DNA from: Pelomonas saccharophila_A
GTDB lineage: Bacteria; Pseudomonadota; Gammaproteobacteria; Burkholderiales; Burkholderiaceae_C
Direction of reading: 5' to 3'
DNA length: 64,000 nucleotides
NCBI RefSeq assembly: GCF_031458095.1
Contig: NZ_JAVDXU010000002.1
Location: forward strand, 992,001 to 1,056,000
Shown here: positions 53,043 to 60,704 of the stretch, piece after piece
Layout: each line of letters begins with the position of its first letter
Position numbering within the stretch: the first letter of the stretch is position 1
The notes under the pieces: generated by a model
Database searches by the model: none
Told to the model about the DNA's origin: nothing
The model's input: the letters and a program-made list of their open reading frames with translations, nothing else
Translations under genes and position numbers: made by a program

Positions 53043-53092
53043 CGCGGGCCGAGCGCCGGGCCGCCCCTAGCCGGCCCGCATCCCCTCGGGGG
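53043..53092 (-). repeat. Dispersed GC-rich modular repeat, copy C
   Basis: Reverse complement of the tail and core modules: a CCCCGAGGGG core joined to GGGCCGGCTAGGGGCGGCCC and ending CTCGGCCCG, as in copy A at 14290-14380, but without the GGCGATGCTTGCG hairpin module. It lies inside the prkA-yeaH gap. The nearby GTCGGACGAGGGGCT recalls a segment near 55480-55505. Confidence 0.65.
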
Positions 53093-53132
53093 ATCGGCCG
53101 ATGTACTCGTCGGACGAGGGGCTCCATGATCG

Positions 53133-55055
53133 TCAACTGGACTTGCGGACCCTCAGATACCACTCGCACAACAGCCTGACCTGCTTGGCCGTATAGCCCT
53201 TGTCCACCATGCGCTGCACGAAGTTCTCGTGCTTCTTGGCGTCCTCGGCGCTGGCTTTGGCGTTGAAGCTGATGACGGGCAGCAGCTCCTCGGTGTTGGA
53301 GAACATCTTCTTCTCGATGACGGTGCGCAGCTTCTCGTAGCTGGTCCACAGCGGGTTCTTGCCCGCGTTGTTGGCGCGCGCCCGCAGCACGAAGTTGACG
53401 ATCTCGTTGCGGAAGTCCTTGGGGTTGGAGATGCCGGCCGGCTTCTCGATCTTCTCCAGCTCGCCGTTCAGCGCCGAGCGGTCGAAGACCTCGCCGGTGT
53501 CGGTGTCGCGGTACTCCTGATCCTGGATCCAGTAGTCGGCATAGGTCACATAGCGGTCGAAGATGTTCTGGCCGTACTCGCTATAGCTTTCCAGATAGGC
53601 GGTCTGGATCTCCTTGCCGATGAACTCGGCATAGCGAGGCGACAGCTGCTCCTTGATATAGCTGACGTATTTCTCTTCCAGCTCCTTGGGGAACTGCTCG
53701 CGCTCGATCTGCTGCTCCAGCACATACATCAGATGCACCGGATTGGCGGCGACCTCGGAGCTGTCGAAGTTGAAGACCTTGGACAGGATCTTGTAGGCGA
53801 AGCGCGTGCTGATGCCGCTCATGCCTTCGTCGACGCCGGCGTAGTCGCGGTACTCCTGGTAGCTCTTGGCGCGCGGGTCGGTGTCCTTGAGGTTCTCGCC
53901 GTCGTAGATCTGCATCTTGGAATACAGCGACGAGTTCTCAGGCTCCTTCAGCCGGGTGAGCACCGCGAACTGGCTCATCATCTTCAGCGTGCCGGGGGCG
54001 CACTTGGCCTCGGCCAGCGACGAGCCGCGGATCAGCTTCTCGTAGATCTTGACCTCTTCGCTGACGCGCAGGCAGTAAGGCACCTTGACGATGTAGACAC
54101 GGTCGAGGAAGGCCTCGTTGTTCTTGTTGTTGCGGAAGGTCTTCCACTCGCTCTCGTTGCTGTGCGCCAGCACGATGCCGTCGAAGGGAATCGCGCCGAA
54201 GCCCTCGGTGCCCTTGTAGTTGCTTTCCTGCGTGGCGGTCAGCAGCGGATGCAGCACCTTGATGGGCGCCTTGAACATCTCGACGAACTCCAGCAGGCCC
54301 TGGTTGGCCAGGCACAGGCCACCGGAGTAGCTGTAGGCGTCGGGATCGTCCTGGGCATAGGTCTCGAGCTTGCGGATGTCCACCTTGCCGACCAGGCTGG
54401 AGATGTCCTGGTTGTTCTCGTCGCCCGGCTCGGTCTTGGCCACGCCGAGCTGCTTGAGCACGCTGGGATAGCGTTTGACGACCTTGAACTTGCGGATGTC
54501 GCCGCCGAATTCGTCCAGGCGCTTGACAGCCCAGGGCGACAGGATGCGGTTCAGGTAGCGGCGCGGGATGCCGTAGTCGCGCTCCAGCAGCGGGCCGTCT
54601 TCAATCAGATCGAAGAGCCCCAGCGGTGACTCGTTGACCGGCGAGCCGGCCAGCGCGTAGAAGGGCACATGCTCCATCAGCTGCTTGAGCCGTTCGGCAA
54701 TCGAGCTCTTGCCACCGCCCACGGGGCCGAGCAGATAGAGGATCTGTTTCTTTTCCTCCAGGCCCTGCGCAGCGTGCCTGAAATAGGACACCACCTGCTC
54801 GATGGCTTCTTCCAGGCCATAGAACTCGGCGAAGGCCGGATAGATCTTGATGGTCTTGTTGGCAAAGATGCGCGACAGCCGCGGATCGTTGCGGGTGTCG
54901 AGCATCTGCGGCTCGCCGATGGCCTGCAGCATGCGCTCGGCAGCTGTCGCATAGGCCAGAGGGTTCTTCTTGCACTCGGCGAGGTACTCCTCCAGCGTGA
55001 GTTCCTCGACCTTGCTGCGCTCGTAGCGCGCTGCGAAATGGCTGATGACGTCCAT
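53133..55055 (-). CDS. prkA: PrkA serine protein kinase/AAA+ ATPase
   Basis: A 640-residue protein of the PrkA family. The N-terminal AAA+ domain carries Walker A GPVGGGKS at residues 110-117, and the C-terminal PrkA domain matches the family (VHLMYVLEQQIEREQFPKEL, YVTYADYWIQDQEYRDTDTG). PrkA is described as a stress-linked Ser kinase or AAA+ protease-like machine; E. coli YeaG aids adaptation to sustained nitrogen starvation. AGGAGGTG three bases before the ATG is a near-perfect ribosome site. Its 5' region has a strong 38-base hairpin, suggesting leader control. Confidence 0.95.
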   Translation of the reverse strand: MDVISHFAARYERSKVEELTLEEYLAECKKNPLAYATAAERMLQAIGEPQMLDTRNDPRLSRIFANKTIKIYPAFAEFYGLEEAIEQVVSYFRHAAQGLEEKKQILYLLGPVGGGKSSIAERLKQLMEHVPFYALAGSPVNESPLGLFDLIEDGPLLERDYGIPRRYLNRILSPWAVKRLDEFGGDIRKFKVVKRYPSVLKQLGVAKTEPGDENNQDISSLVGKVDIRKLETYAQDDPDAYSYSGGLCLANQGLLEFVEMFKAPIKVLHPLLTATQESNYKGTEGFGAIPFDGIVLAHSNESEWKTFRNNKNNEAFLDRVYIVKVPYCLRVSEEVKIYEKLIRGSSLAEAKCAPGTLKMMSQFAVLTRLKEPENSSLYSKMQIYDGENLKDTDPRAKSYQEYRDYAGVDEGMSGISTRFAYKILSKVFNFDSSEVAANPVHLMYVLEQQIEREQFPKELEEKYVSYIKEQLSPRYAEFIGKEIQTAYLESYSEYGQNIFDRYVTYADYWIQDQEYRDTDTGEVFDRSALNGELEKIEKPAGISNPKDFRNEIVNFVLRARANNAGKNPLWTSYEKLRTVIEKKMFSNTEELLPVISFNAKASAEDAKKHENFVQRMVDKGYTAKQVRLLCEWYLRVRKSS

Positions 55056-55121
55056 GCCCACCTCCTGCGGTTTGAACTCCACGCAGTCACAGGCACGATC
55101 CGTGCCCGAGGGGACTGGGGG

Positions 55122-55159
55122 GTTCTGATCGCGCCTCAACTGCAAGGCGTCATCAGAAC
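55122..55159 (-). promoter_or_regulatory. Long hairpin in the prkA leader or upstream region
   Basis: GTTCTGAT and ATCAGAAC (8 bp) enclose one mismatch and five further pairs (GCGCC with GGCGT, one wobble) around a 10-base loop. A smaller hairpin GGCACG-ATC-CGTGCC (55092-55106) lies between it and the start codon at 55055. Either an RNA leader structure or an operator; no clear -35/-10 was found to decide. Confidence 0.4.
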
Positions 55160-55502
55160 TCTCCACTCGGTGATCAGCAGCTTGGCGCTGCCGACTCCTC
55201 GTCAATCTCAAGAATAAGCCGCCATCTACCCAACTACACGTCCACCAACCGCCCAGCTCTCGCTTTCGTTGACAGGGTGCCGGTCCAGCATACGCCCGCC
55301 ATGGGGGCAAGACCTGGCACTTTTCGGGCAAACCACACAAACATGGGGGCCTTGTGGCTGTGTGCAGACAGAGGCCGCCAGTGAAGAACTGTTGCAATCG
55401 GGACATGCGTCACGGATGCGCCGCCGCCCCTCCTGCACTCTAGTGTTGAGCGTCGAAAAGCGGCGCCTTGTCGGACGCCGCCGCATTGGTGAAGCCCCTC
55501 GT

Positions 55503-55584
55503 CCAAGGAGTACCTTGGCCGGGACCGCTCTGCGGCCGGCCGCAGAGCTTCGGCAGGCACAGCACGCCCACTGGGCGTACTGTG
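55503..55584. repeat. Stack of three inverted repeats upstream of prkA
   Basis: CCAAGG-AGTA-CCTTGG (55503-55518), a perfect 22-bp palindrome with arms GCTCTGCGGCC and GGCCGCAGAGC (55527-55548), and CACAGCACGCCCA / TGGGCGTACTGTG around one base with one mismatch (55558-55584). They run directly into repeat copy B, whose hairpin is a fourth. The 635-base gap 55056-55690 contains no convincing gene. Confidence 0.7.
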
Positions 55585-55594
55585 TCCGGCCTCA

Positions 55595-55680
55595 GCCCCC
55601 GAGGGGACGGCGATGCTTGCGACATCGAGTCGCAAGCATCGCCAAAGGGCCGGCTCGGAAGCGGCCCAGCGCTCGGCCCA
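55595..55680 (+). repeat. Dispersed GC-rich modular repeat, copy B
   Basis: CCCCCGAGGGG core, then a perfect 13-bp hairpin (GGCGATGCTTGCG, loop ACATCGAGT, CGCAAGCATCGCC at 55609-55643), then GGGCCGGCTCGGAAGCGGCCC and GCTCGGCCCA. Same order as copy A. It ends 11 bases from the parB stop codon. Confidence 0.8.
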
Positions 55681-55690
55681 GAACCCGGTG

Positions 55691-56599
55691 TTAAGCGGCG
55701 CCGCCGCGCAGCCTGTCAAGGATGCCGGACAGGGCGTCCAGCGAGTCGAAATGGATGGCCAGCTCGCCGCTCTGGCCGCCGCGCTTGCCGCGCTTTTTGA
55801 CGCGCACCTCGACGGTGGCGCCGAGGGCATCGGCCAGCTCTTCTTCCAGCCGCAGCACGTCGCGGCTCTTGTCGCTTTTCACGCGCAGCAGCGGCGCCTG
55901 GCGCGCGGCGCCCTGGGTCTTCGCGACCAGCTTCTCGGCCTCGCGCACGCTCAACTTCCTGGCGGCGATCTCGCTGGCTGTCGTGATCTGAACAGCGCCG
56001 TCCAGCGGCAGCAGGGCGCGGGCATGGCCCATGTCCAGATCGCCGGCCATCAGCATGTTCTGCACGGGAGCCGCCAGGTTCAAAAGCCGCAACAGATTGC
56101 TGGCCGCGCTGCGCGAACGGCCGACGGCCTGGGCCGCCTGCTCATGCGTCAGGCCGAACTCGTCGGTGAGCCGTTTCAAGCCGTGGGCTTCTTCCAGCGG
56201 GTTCAGGTCTTCGCGCTGGATGTTCTCGATCAGCGCCATCGCGGCGGCCGACTCGTCGGGCACCGGCTTGACCAGCACCGGCACCTCGCGCAGGCCGGCA
56301 AGTCTTGCTGCACGGAAGCGCCGCTCGCCCGCAATGATCTCGTAGGCCACGCCGCCGTTCGGGGTGATCGGCCGCACCAGGATCGGCTGCATGATCCCTT
56401 GCGCCTTGATCGACTCGGCCAGCTCGTACAGCGAGCCTTCGTCCATGCGCGTGCGCGGCTGGTATTTGCCGGCCTGCATCTGTTCCAGCTTCAGCGTGCT
56501 GGGCGTGCCGTCGCGCTCCGGCGCGGGCGCGTCGCTGACTTTGGGGCCGAGCAGGGCTTCCAGGCCGAGGCCGAGTCCTTTGGGTTTCTTGGTGACCAT
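55691..56599 (-). CDS. parB: Chromosome-partitioning protein ParB
   Basis: A 302-residue CTP-dependent DNA clamp that loads at parS to segregate the origin region. The N-terminus has the KGLGLGLEALLG start, the ParB/Srx CTP motifs (QYQPR-like GKYQPRTRM, GERRFRAA, ENIQREDLNPLEEA), a helix-turn-helix (TDEFGLTHEQAAQAVGRSRSAASN) and a C-terminal dimerisation region. Chromosomal ParB usually follows parA; here the upstream neighbour is an RBBP9-type hydrolase and then the divergent argC. No parS-like site was noticed in the window. Confidence 0.95.
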   Translation of the reverse strand: MVTKKPKGLGLGLEALLGPKVSDAPAPERDGTPSTLKLEQMQAGKYQPRTRMDEGSLYELAESIKAQGIMQPILVRPITPNGGVAYEIIAGERRFRAARLAGLREVPVLVKPVPDESAAAMALIENIQREDLNPLEEAHGLKRLTDEFGLTHEQAAQAVGRSRSAASNLLRLLNLAAPVQNMLMAGDLDMGHARALLPLDGAVQITTASEIAARKLSVREAEKLVAKTQGAARQAPLLRVKSDKSRDVLRLEEELADALGATVEVRVKKRGKRGGQSGELAIHFDSLDALSGILDRLRGGAA

Positions 56600-56650
56600 G
56601 GGCGCGGATTGTCGGTGAATGGGTGCCCCCAAACCTGCCGCTTTGCGTCA

Positions 56651-56690
56651 GCCCCCCCGAGGGGGTGCGAAGCGGCTCGGGAGCGGCCCG
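56651..56690 (+). repeat. Dispersed GC-rich modular repeat, copy D (partial)
   Basis: CCCCCCCGAGGGGG core and CGGCTCGGGAGCGGCCCG tail, separated by TGCGAAG instead of the hairpin module. It lies in the 99-base gap between the hydrolase gene and parB. Confidence 0.6.
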
Positions 56691-56698
56691 TCGCCGCT

Positions 56699-57238
56699 TC
56701 AGCGCTTGGCCAGGCTTTCGAGGAGCTCCCGCCCCTGCGGCCAGTCGCCCAGGCCGGACTCGGCGTTCAGATGACCCCGCGGCCCGGCGATGACGACGCT
56801 GCTGCCCCAGTCGGCCGCCATCTGGGTGCTGCGCTCGGCCGCGCCATAGGGGTCGTCGCTGCTGATGACGGTGATGCTGGGGAAGGGCAGGCGGGGCCGG
56901 CGGATGGGGCGCCAGTTGTGCAGCTGCGGCGGCATGTCCTCGCGCTCGGTGTCGGGCGGGGCCACCAGCAGGGCGCCCTTCACCCGGCCGGTGTGCTGGG
57001 AATGCTCGGCCCAGGCGGCGACGAGCTGGCAGCCCAGGGAGTGGGCCACCAGGATAGCGGGGGCGTCGTCCTGCAGCAGCACCTCGTCCAGCCGCGCCAT
57101 CCAGTCGCCGCGGCGCGGCCAGTCCCAGTCGTGCTGCTCGACGCGCTCGTCGCCATGCAGCCGCTCCCAGCGGCTTTGCCAGTGGTCCGGGCCCGAGTTT
57201 TGCCAGCCCGGGAGAAGCAGTACACGCTCAGATTTCAT
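56699..57238 (-). CDS. RBBP9/YdeN-type alpha/beta hydrolase
   Basis: A 179-residue compact serine hydrolase. The opening VLLLPGWQNSGPDHWQSRWE and the nucleophile elbow HSLGCQ match the RBBP9/YdeN family; SSDDPYG and a late GPRGHLN supply the expected Asp and His. Substrate unknown. In many Burkholderiales this gene lies between parA and parB, so its presence next to parB looks like a trace of that arrangement. It diverges from argC with a 51-base gap. Confidence 0.88.
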   Translation of the reverse strand: MKSERVLLLPGWQNSGPDHWQSRWERLHGDERVEQHDWDWPRRGDWMARLDEVLLQDDAPAILVAHSLGCQLVAAWAEHSQHTGRVKGALLVAPPDTEREDMPPQLHNWRPIRRPRLPFPSITVISSDDPYGAAERSTQMAADWGSSVVIAGPRGHLNAESGLGDWPQGRELLESLAKR

Positions 57239-57289
57239 GGTTTGCCCTTATCCTGCACAGTTCGATTTTCAGCGGTTGGAGTGACGGCG

Positions 57290-58237
57290 ATGACGTTCAA
57301 GGTGTTTGTGGACGGCCAGGAAGGCACCACGGGTTTGCGCATCCACGAGTACCTCGCGGCCCGCAAAGACATCGAAGTGCTGAAGATAGACGCCGACAAG
57401 CGCAAGGACCCGGCCGAGCGTTCGCGCCTGCTGAACGCCGCCGACGTGGCCTTTCTGTGTCTGCCGGATGCCGCCTCGCGCGAGGCCGCCTTCATGGTCA
57501 ACAACGACCGCACCTGCCTCATCGACGCCAGCACCGCCCACCGCACGGCGCCCGGCTGGGCCTTCGGCCTGCCCGAGCTCGCCAAGGGCCAGCGCGGCGC
57601 CATCCAGGCCAGCAAGCGCATCTCCAACCCGGGCTGCCATTCCAGCGCCTTCATCCTTGCGGTGCGCCCGCTGGTGGATGCTGGTCTGCTTCCCAAGGAC
57701 GCGGCCGTCAGCGCCACCTCCATCACCGGCTACTCGGGCGGCGGCAAGTCGATGATTGCCGACTATGAGCAGCAGCCGCTGCCGGCCCATCTGCAGGCGC
57801 CGCGGCCCTATGGCCTCGCGCTCAAGCACAAGCATCTGCCTGAGATGGCTGCCCACACCGGCCTGGCGACGCCGCCGGTCTTCCAGCCCATCGTCAGCAC
57901 TTTCTACAAGGGCCTGGCCGTCAGCGTGCCCCTGCACCTGAGCCAGCTCAAGGCCGGCACGACGCCGGAAGCCGTCCATGCCGCGCTGGCCGCCCACTAC
58001 GAGGGCGAGCGCTTCATCAACGTGAAGCCGCTGCGCGACGCGGCGACGCTGGAGGCCGGCTTCTTCGACGTGCAGGCCTGCAACGACACCAACCGCGTCG
58101 ACCTCTTCGTGTTTGCGAGCGATACGCAAGTCCTGCTGATGAGCCGCCTGGACAACCTGGGCAAGGGCGCCAGCGGCGCCGCGGTGCAGAGCATGAACGT
58201 GCACCTGGGCGTCGAGGAAAGCCTCGGCCTGGTCTGA
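57290..58237 (+). CDS. argC: N-acetyl-gamma-glutamyl-phosphate reductase (type 2)
   Basis: A 315-residue NADPH-dependent reductase of arginine biosynthesis that makes N-acetylglutamate semialdehyde. The short, type 2 ArgC form is shown by VDGQEGTTGLRIHEYL (NADP site), FLCLPDAASREA, and the active-site Cys in NPGCHSSAF. The ATG at 57290 follows GGAG by eight bases. No other arg gene is next to it, as is usual for this form. It diverges from the hydrolase gene and is followed by the CHAT-like gene. Confidence 0.93.
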   Translation: MTFKVFVDGQEGTTGLRIHEYLAARKDIEVLKIDADKRKDPAERSRLLNAADVAFLCLPDAASREAAFMVNNDRTCLIDASTAHRTAPGWAFGLPELAKGQRGAIQASKRISNPGCHSSAFILAVRPLVDAGLLPKDAAVSATSITGYSGGGKSMIADYEQQPLPAHLQAPRPYGLALKHKHLPEMAAHTGLATPPVFQPIVSTFYKGLAVSVPLHLSQLKAGTTPEAVHAALAAHYEGERFINVKPLRDAATLEAGFFDVQACNDTNRVDLFVFASDTQVLLMSRLDNLGKGASGAAVQSMNVHLGVEESLGLV

Positions 58238-58307
58238 AGCAGAAATCGGGGCGTTGCGCGATGGCGCGGCGTCGCGATACTGCGGTCCCCGAGACAGGAG
58301 ACCGCCC

Positions 58308-60704
58308 GTGGGCAAGACCGCAACGCTGCCCGAGCATGAGCAGCTGCTCGAAGGTGTGCGCATCGCCAGCGCCGGCGACGCCCTGGGCGTGGCGCTGGCC
58401 AGCGTCGATCTGCGTTCGCGCCAGAGCATGGCCCAGCAGGCGCTGCGCTGGACCTATGTGCTGCGCTCCCGCCAGCGCTGGGTACGCGACGCCAAGGCGC
58501 GCGAGCAGCACCAGATCGATGCCCGCGAGACGCTGAAGCTGCTCGGCTTGTCCGCGGCCCAGATCCAGGCCCTGGGCGAGGCCTCGACCCTGGTCGTGCG
58601 CGTGCCCTTCCAGCACGAAGCCCTGTGCTGGGAAGGGCGCATCTTCCCGTGGGAATACGTGCTGGCCGCCGCCACCCGCGAGCAGCGCCGCCGCGCCACC
58701 GACCGCCCGCGGCCACTGACCGTCATCCGCGAGCTGCAGCTGCAGCATGAGGTGGAAGGGCAATGGCAGCCGGTGCCGCGCCCGCCCGTCGTGCTGCCGG
58801 CCTGGACCGCCCTGCGCGTCCTCGTCGTCAACGCGCTGCCGACCGAGCTCTGCGAGCGCTGGACGGTGGACGCCGAGCTGAAGAACCTGGCCGCCGCCCT
58901 GCCTGCGGGCGTGCCGACACCCCGCGTGCTGAACTATCCCAGCCTCGAGGAACTGAAGGCCGAGTTGAAGGCCCGCCCGCCGCATCTGCTGCATGTGGCC
59001 GGCATGGACAGCCACCAGGGCCTGCGCGAGCTGGGCCTGGTGGTGGGCAAGGGCGCCCTGGTCGAGGCGCCGGAGTCGGACCGCGCCGGCGCGCCTGACC
59101 GCGTGCAGCCCATCGACGAGCTGCTGGCCGATTCGCGCCGGCTGCTGGACGGCCTGCTGCTGCGCGGCGCCGGCGGCCACCCTCGCCTCGTGCACGCCCA
59201 GGCCCTGGCCGAGGCCGTGGCCGGCGCGGTGGGGCAGACGCCGCCCTATCTGACGACGCTCAACGTCTGGAACAGTGCCGCGCGCCTGGCGCCCATGCTG
59301 ATCGCCGAGGGCGCCACGCTGGCGGCCCTGGGCTTCCAGGACGCCTTTGACGACTCGCTGGCTGAGTACGCCATCACCCAGCTGCTGCGCCATCTGTTCG
59401 CCAGCGGCTTCGACCTGCCCACGGCCTTTGGCAAGGTCTGGGAAGAGGTGAGGGCGCTGCCCGAGTCCGTGGACGCGACCGGCGTGACGCTGTGGCTGGG
59501 CGGGCCGGTCTTTGTCGACGAGGCCACGCGCACCGCCCACGAGGCTCGGCGGCACGCCCTGGCCGCGGCCGCACCGGCGACGACCGAGGTGCGCTGCGAG
59601 ATCGAGCCCTTCCCCGAGCTGAACTACGCCGTGCTGCACAACGCCCAGCCGCTGTTCCGCCGCTTCGTGCTGAGCTGCGACGCGCCCGCGCGCGCCGAGC
59701 CGCTGGACGTGGAAGTGGCCGTTCACATGGGCGACGAGGAGGCGCGCTACGAGAGGCGCGTCACCATGCGCTACGAACGCGAGAACCTGACCAAGGACAT
59801 TCATGTGCCGCTGACGGCCGACGTCGCCCGCGGCGTGCACGAGGCCATCAACACGAGTCTGCAGGTGCGCGTGCGCCAGGGTGACCAGGTGCTGTACCAC
59901 GACAGCCATCGCCTGCGCCTGCTGCCGGTGGACCAGTGGCGCGACAACCGCCGCGACGGCCAATGGCTGCCTTCCTTCGTGCTGCCGCGCGACCCGGCTG
60001 TGGTGCGCGCGGTGTCGCAGTCGCAGCGCTACAACCGCGTGCTGCGCGATGACCCGACGGCGGGCTTCGAGGGCTACCAGTGCGTGCCCGATGGCCGTCT
60101 GGACGAAGAGATGCTGCGCGGCGTGGACCGCCAGGTCGAGGCCCTGTGGGCGACGCTGCTGCATGACTGGCAGCTCGGCTATATCAACCCGCCGCCCAGC
60201 TACAGCCAGCAGCTCGACTCGCAGCGCCTGCGCATGCCGTCCAACGTGTGGGCCGACAGAGCCGGCACCTGCATCGACCTGGCCCTGCTGTTCGCGGCCT
60301 GTCTGGAGCTGGTGGACATCTACCCGGTCGTCTTCCTGCTCGAAGGCCATGCGCTGCCGGGCTGGTGGCGCCATCCGTCCTTCCGCGAGGACTATATGCA
60401 GATGAAGGGCAACTTCAGCGGTGCCGTCCAGGCCGATGCCAGCGGCAGCTCGGCGGCCAACGCCCAGTCCGTGCCCTGGCATGCCGGCCGCGCCAGCTGG
60501 GACGAGGTACGCCAGCTCATCCTGGACCGCAAGCTCGTGCCCATCGAAACCGTCAGGCTGACGGAACACTGCGGCTTCATCGAAGCCATCGAGGCGGGCG
60601 TCGAGGCCCTGGGCGTGCGCGCCGACTACGACTCCATGCTGGACATCATCACGGCGCGTCAGCGCCAGATCACGCCGCTGCCTTTGTTGAGGGACGACCA
60701 ATGA
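58308..60704 (+). CDS. Multidomain protein: degenerate CHAT-like domain, beta-sandwich, transglutaminase-like domain
   Basis: A 798-residue soluble protein starting at GTG with AGGAG seven bases upstream. Residues about 165-410 follow the CHAT (caspase-like) fold order, but the catalytic positions look lost: LLHVAGMDS near 227-235 has no GHG, and NVWNSAA at 319-325 has Trp321 where the Cys is expected. Residues about 430-540 form a beta-sandwich, and about 545-790 a transglutaminase-like domain with GTCIDLALLFAACLE (Cys655), EGHALPGWW (His681) and PIET (Glu747). The last two parts match the N-terminal region of DUF4011-type helicases. It overlaps the next gene by ATGA. Confidence 0.75.
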   Translation: MGKTATLPEHEQLLEGVRIASAGDALGVALASVDLRSRQSMAQQALRWTYVLRSRQRWVRDAKAREQHQIDARETLKLLGLSAAQIQALGEASTLVVRVPFQHEALCWEGRIFPWEYVLAAATREQRRRATDRPRPLTVIRELQLQHEVEGQWQPVPRPPVVLPAWTALRVLVVNALPTELCERWTVDAELKNLAAALPAGVPTPRVLNYPSLEELKAELKARPPHLLHVAGMDSHQGLRELGLVVGKGALVEAPESDRAGAPDRVQPIDELLADSRRLLDGLLLRGAGGHPRLVHAQALAEAVAGAVGQTPPYLTTLNVWNSAARLAPMLIAEGATLAALGFQDAFDDSLAEYAITQLLRHLFASGFDLPTAFGKVWEEVRALPESVDATGVTLWLGGPVFVDEATRTAHEARRHALAAAAPATTEVRCEIEPFPELNYAVLHNAQPLFRRFVLSCDAPARAEPLDVEVAVHMGDEEARYERRVTMRYERENLTKDIHVPLTADVARGVHEAINTSLQVRVRQGDQVLYHDSHRLRLLPVDQWRDNRRDGQWLPSFVLPRDPAVVRAVSQSQRYNRVLRDDPTAGFEGYQCVPDGRLDEEMLRGVDRQVEALWATLLHDWQLGYINPPPSYSQQLDSQRLRMPSNVWADRAGTCIDLALLFAACLELVDIYPVVFLLEGHALPGWWRHPSFREDYMQMKGNFSGAVQADASGSSAANAQSVPWHAGRASWDEVRQLILDRKLVPIETVRLTEHCGFIEAIEAGVEALGVRADYDSMLDIITARQRQITPLPLLRDDQ

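Noticed and set aside
55315..55330. TGGCAC-N5-GGGCA as a sigma-54 promoter near prkA
   Set aside because: It is on the plus strand, pointing away from prkA, has a poor -12 element and no gene follows in that direction.
55503..55680. CRISPR array or insertion-sequence ends
   Set aside because: The inverted repeats differ from each other, are not regularly spaced, and no transposase or target duplication is visible.
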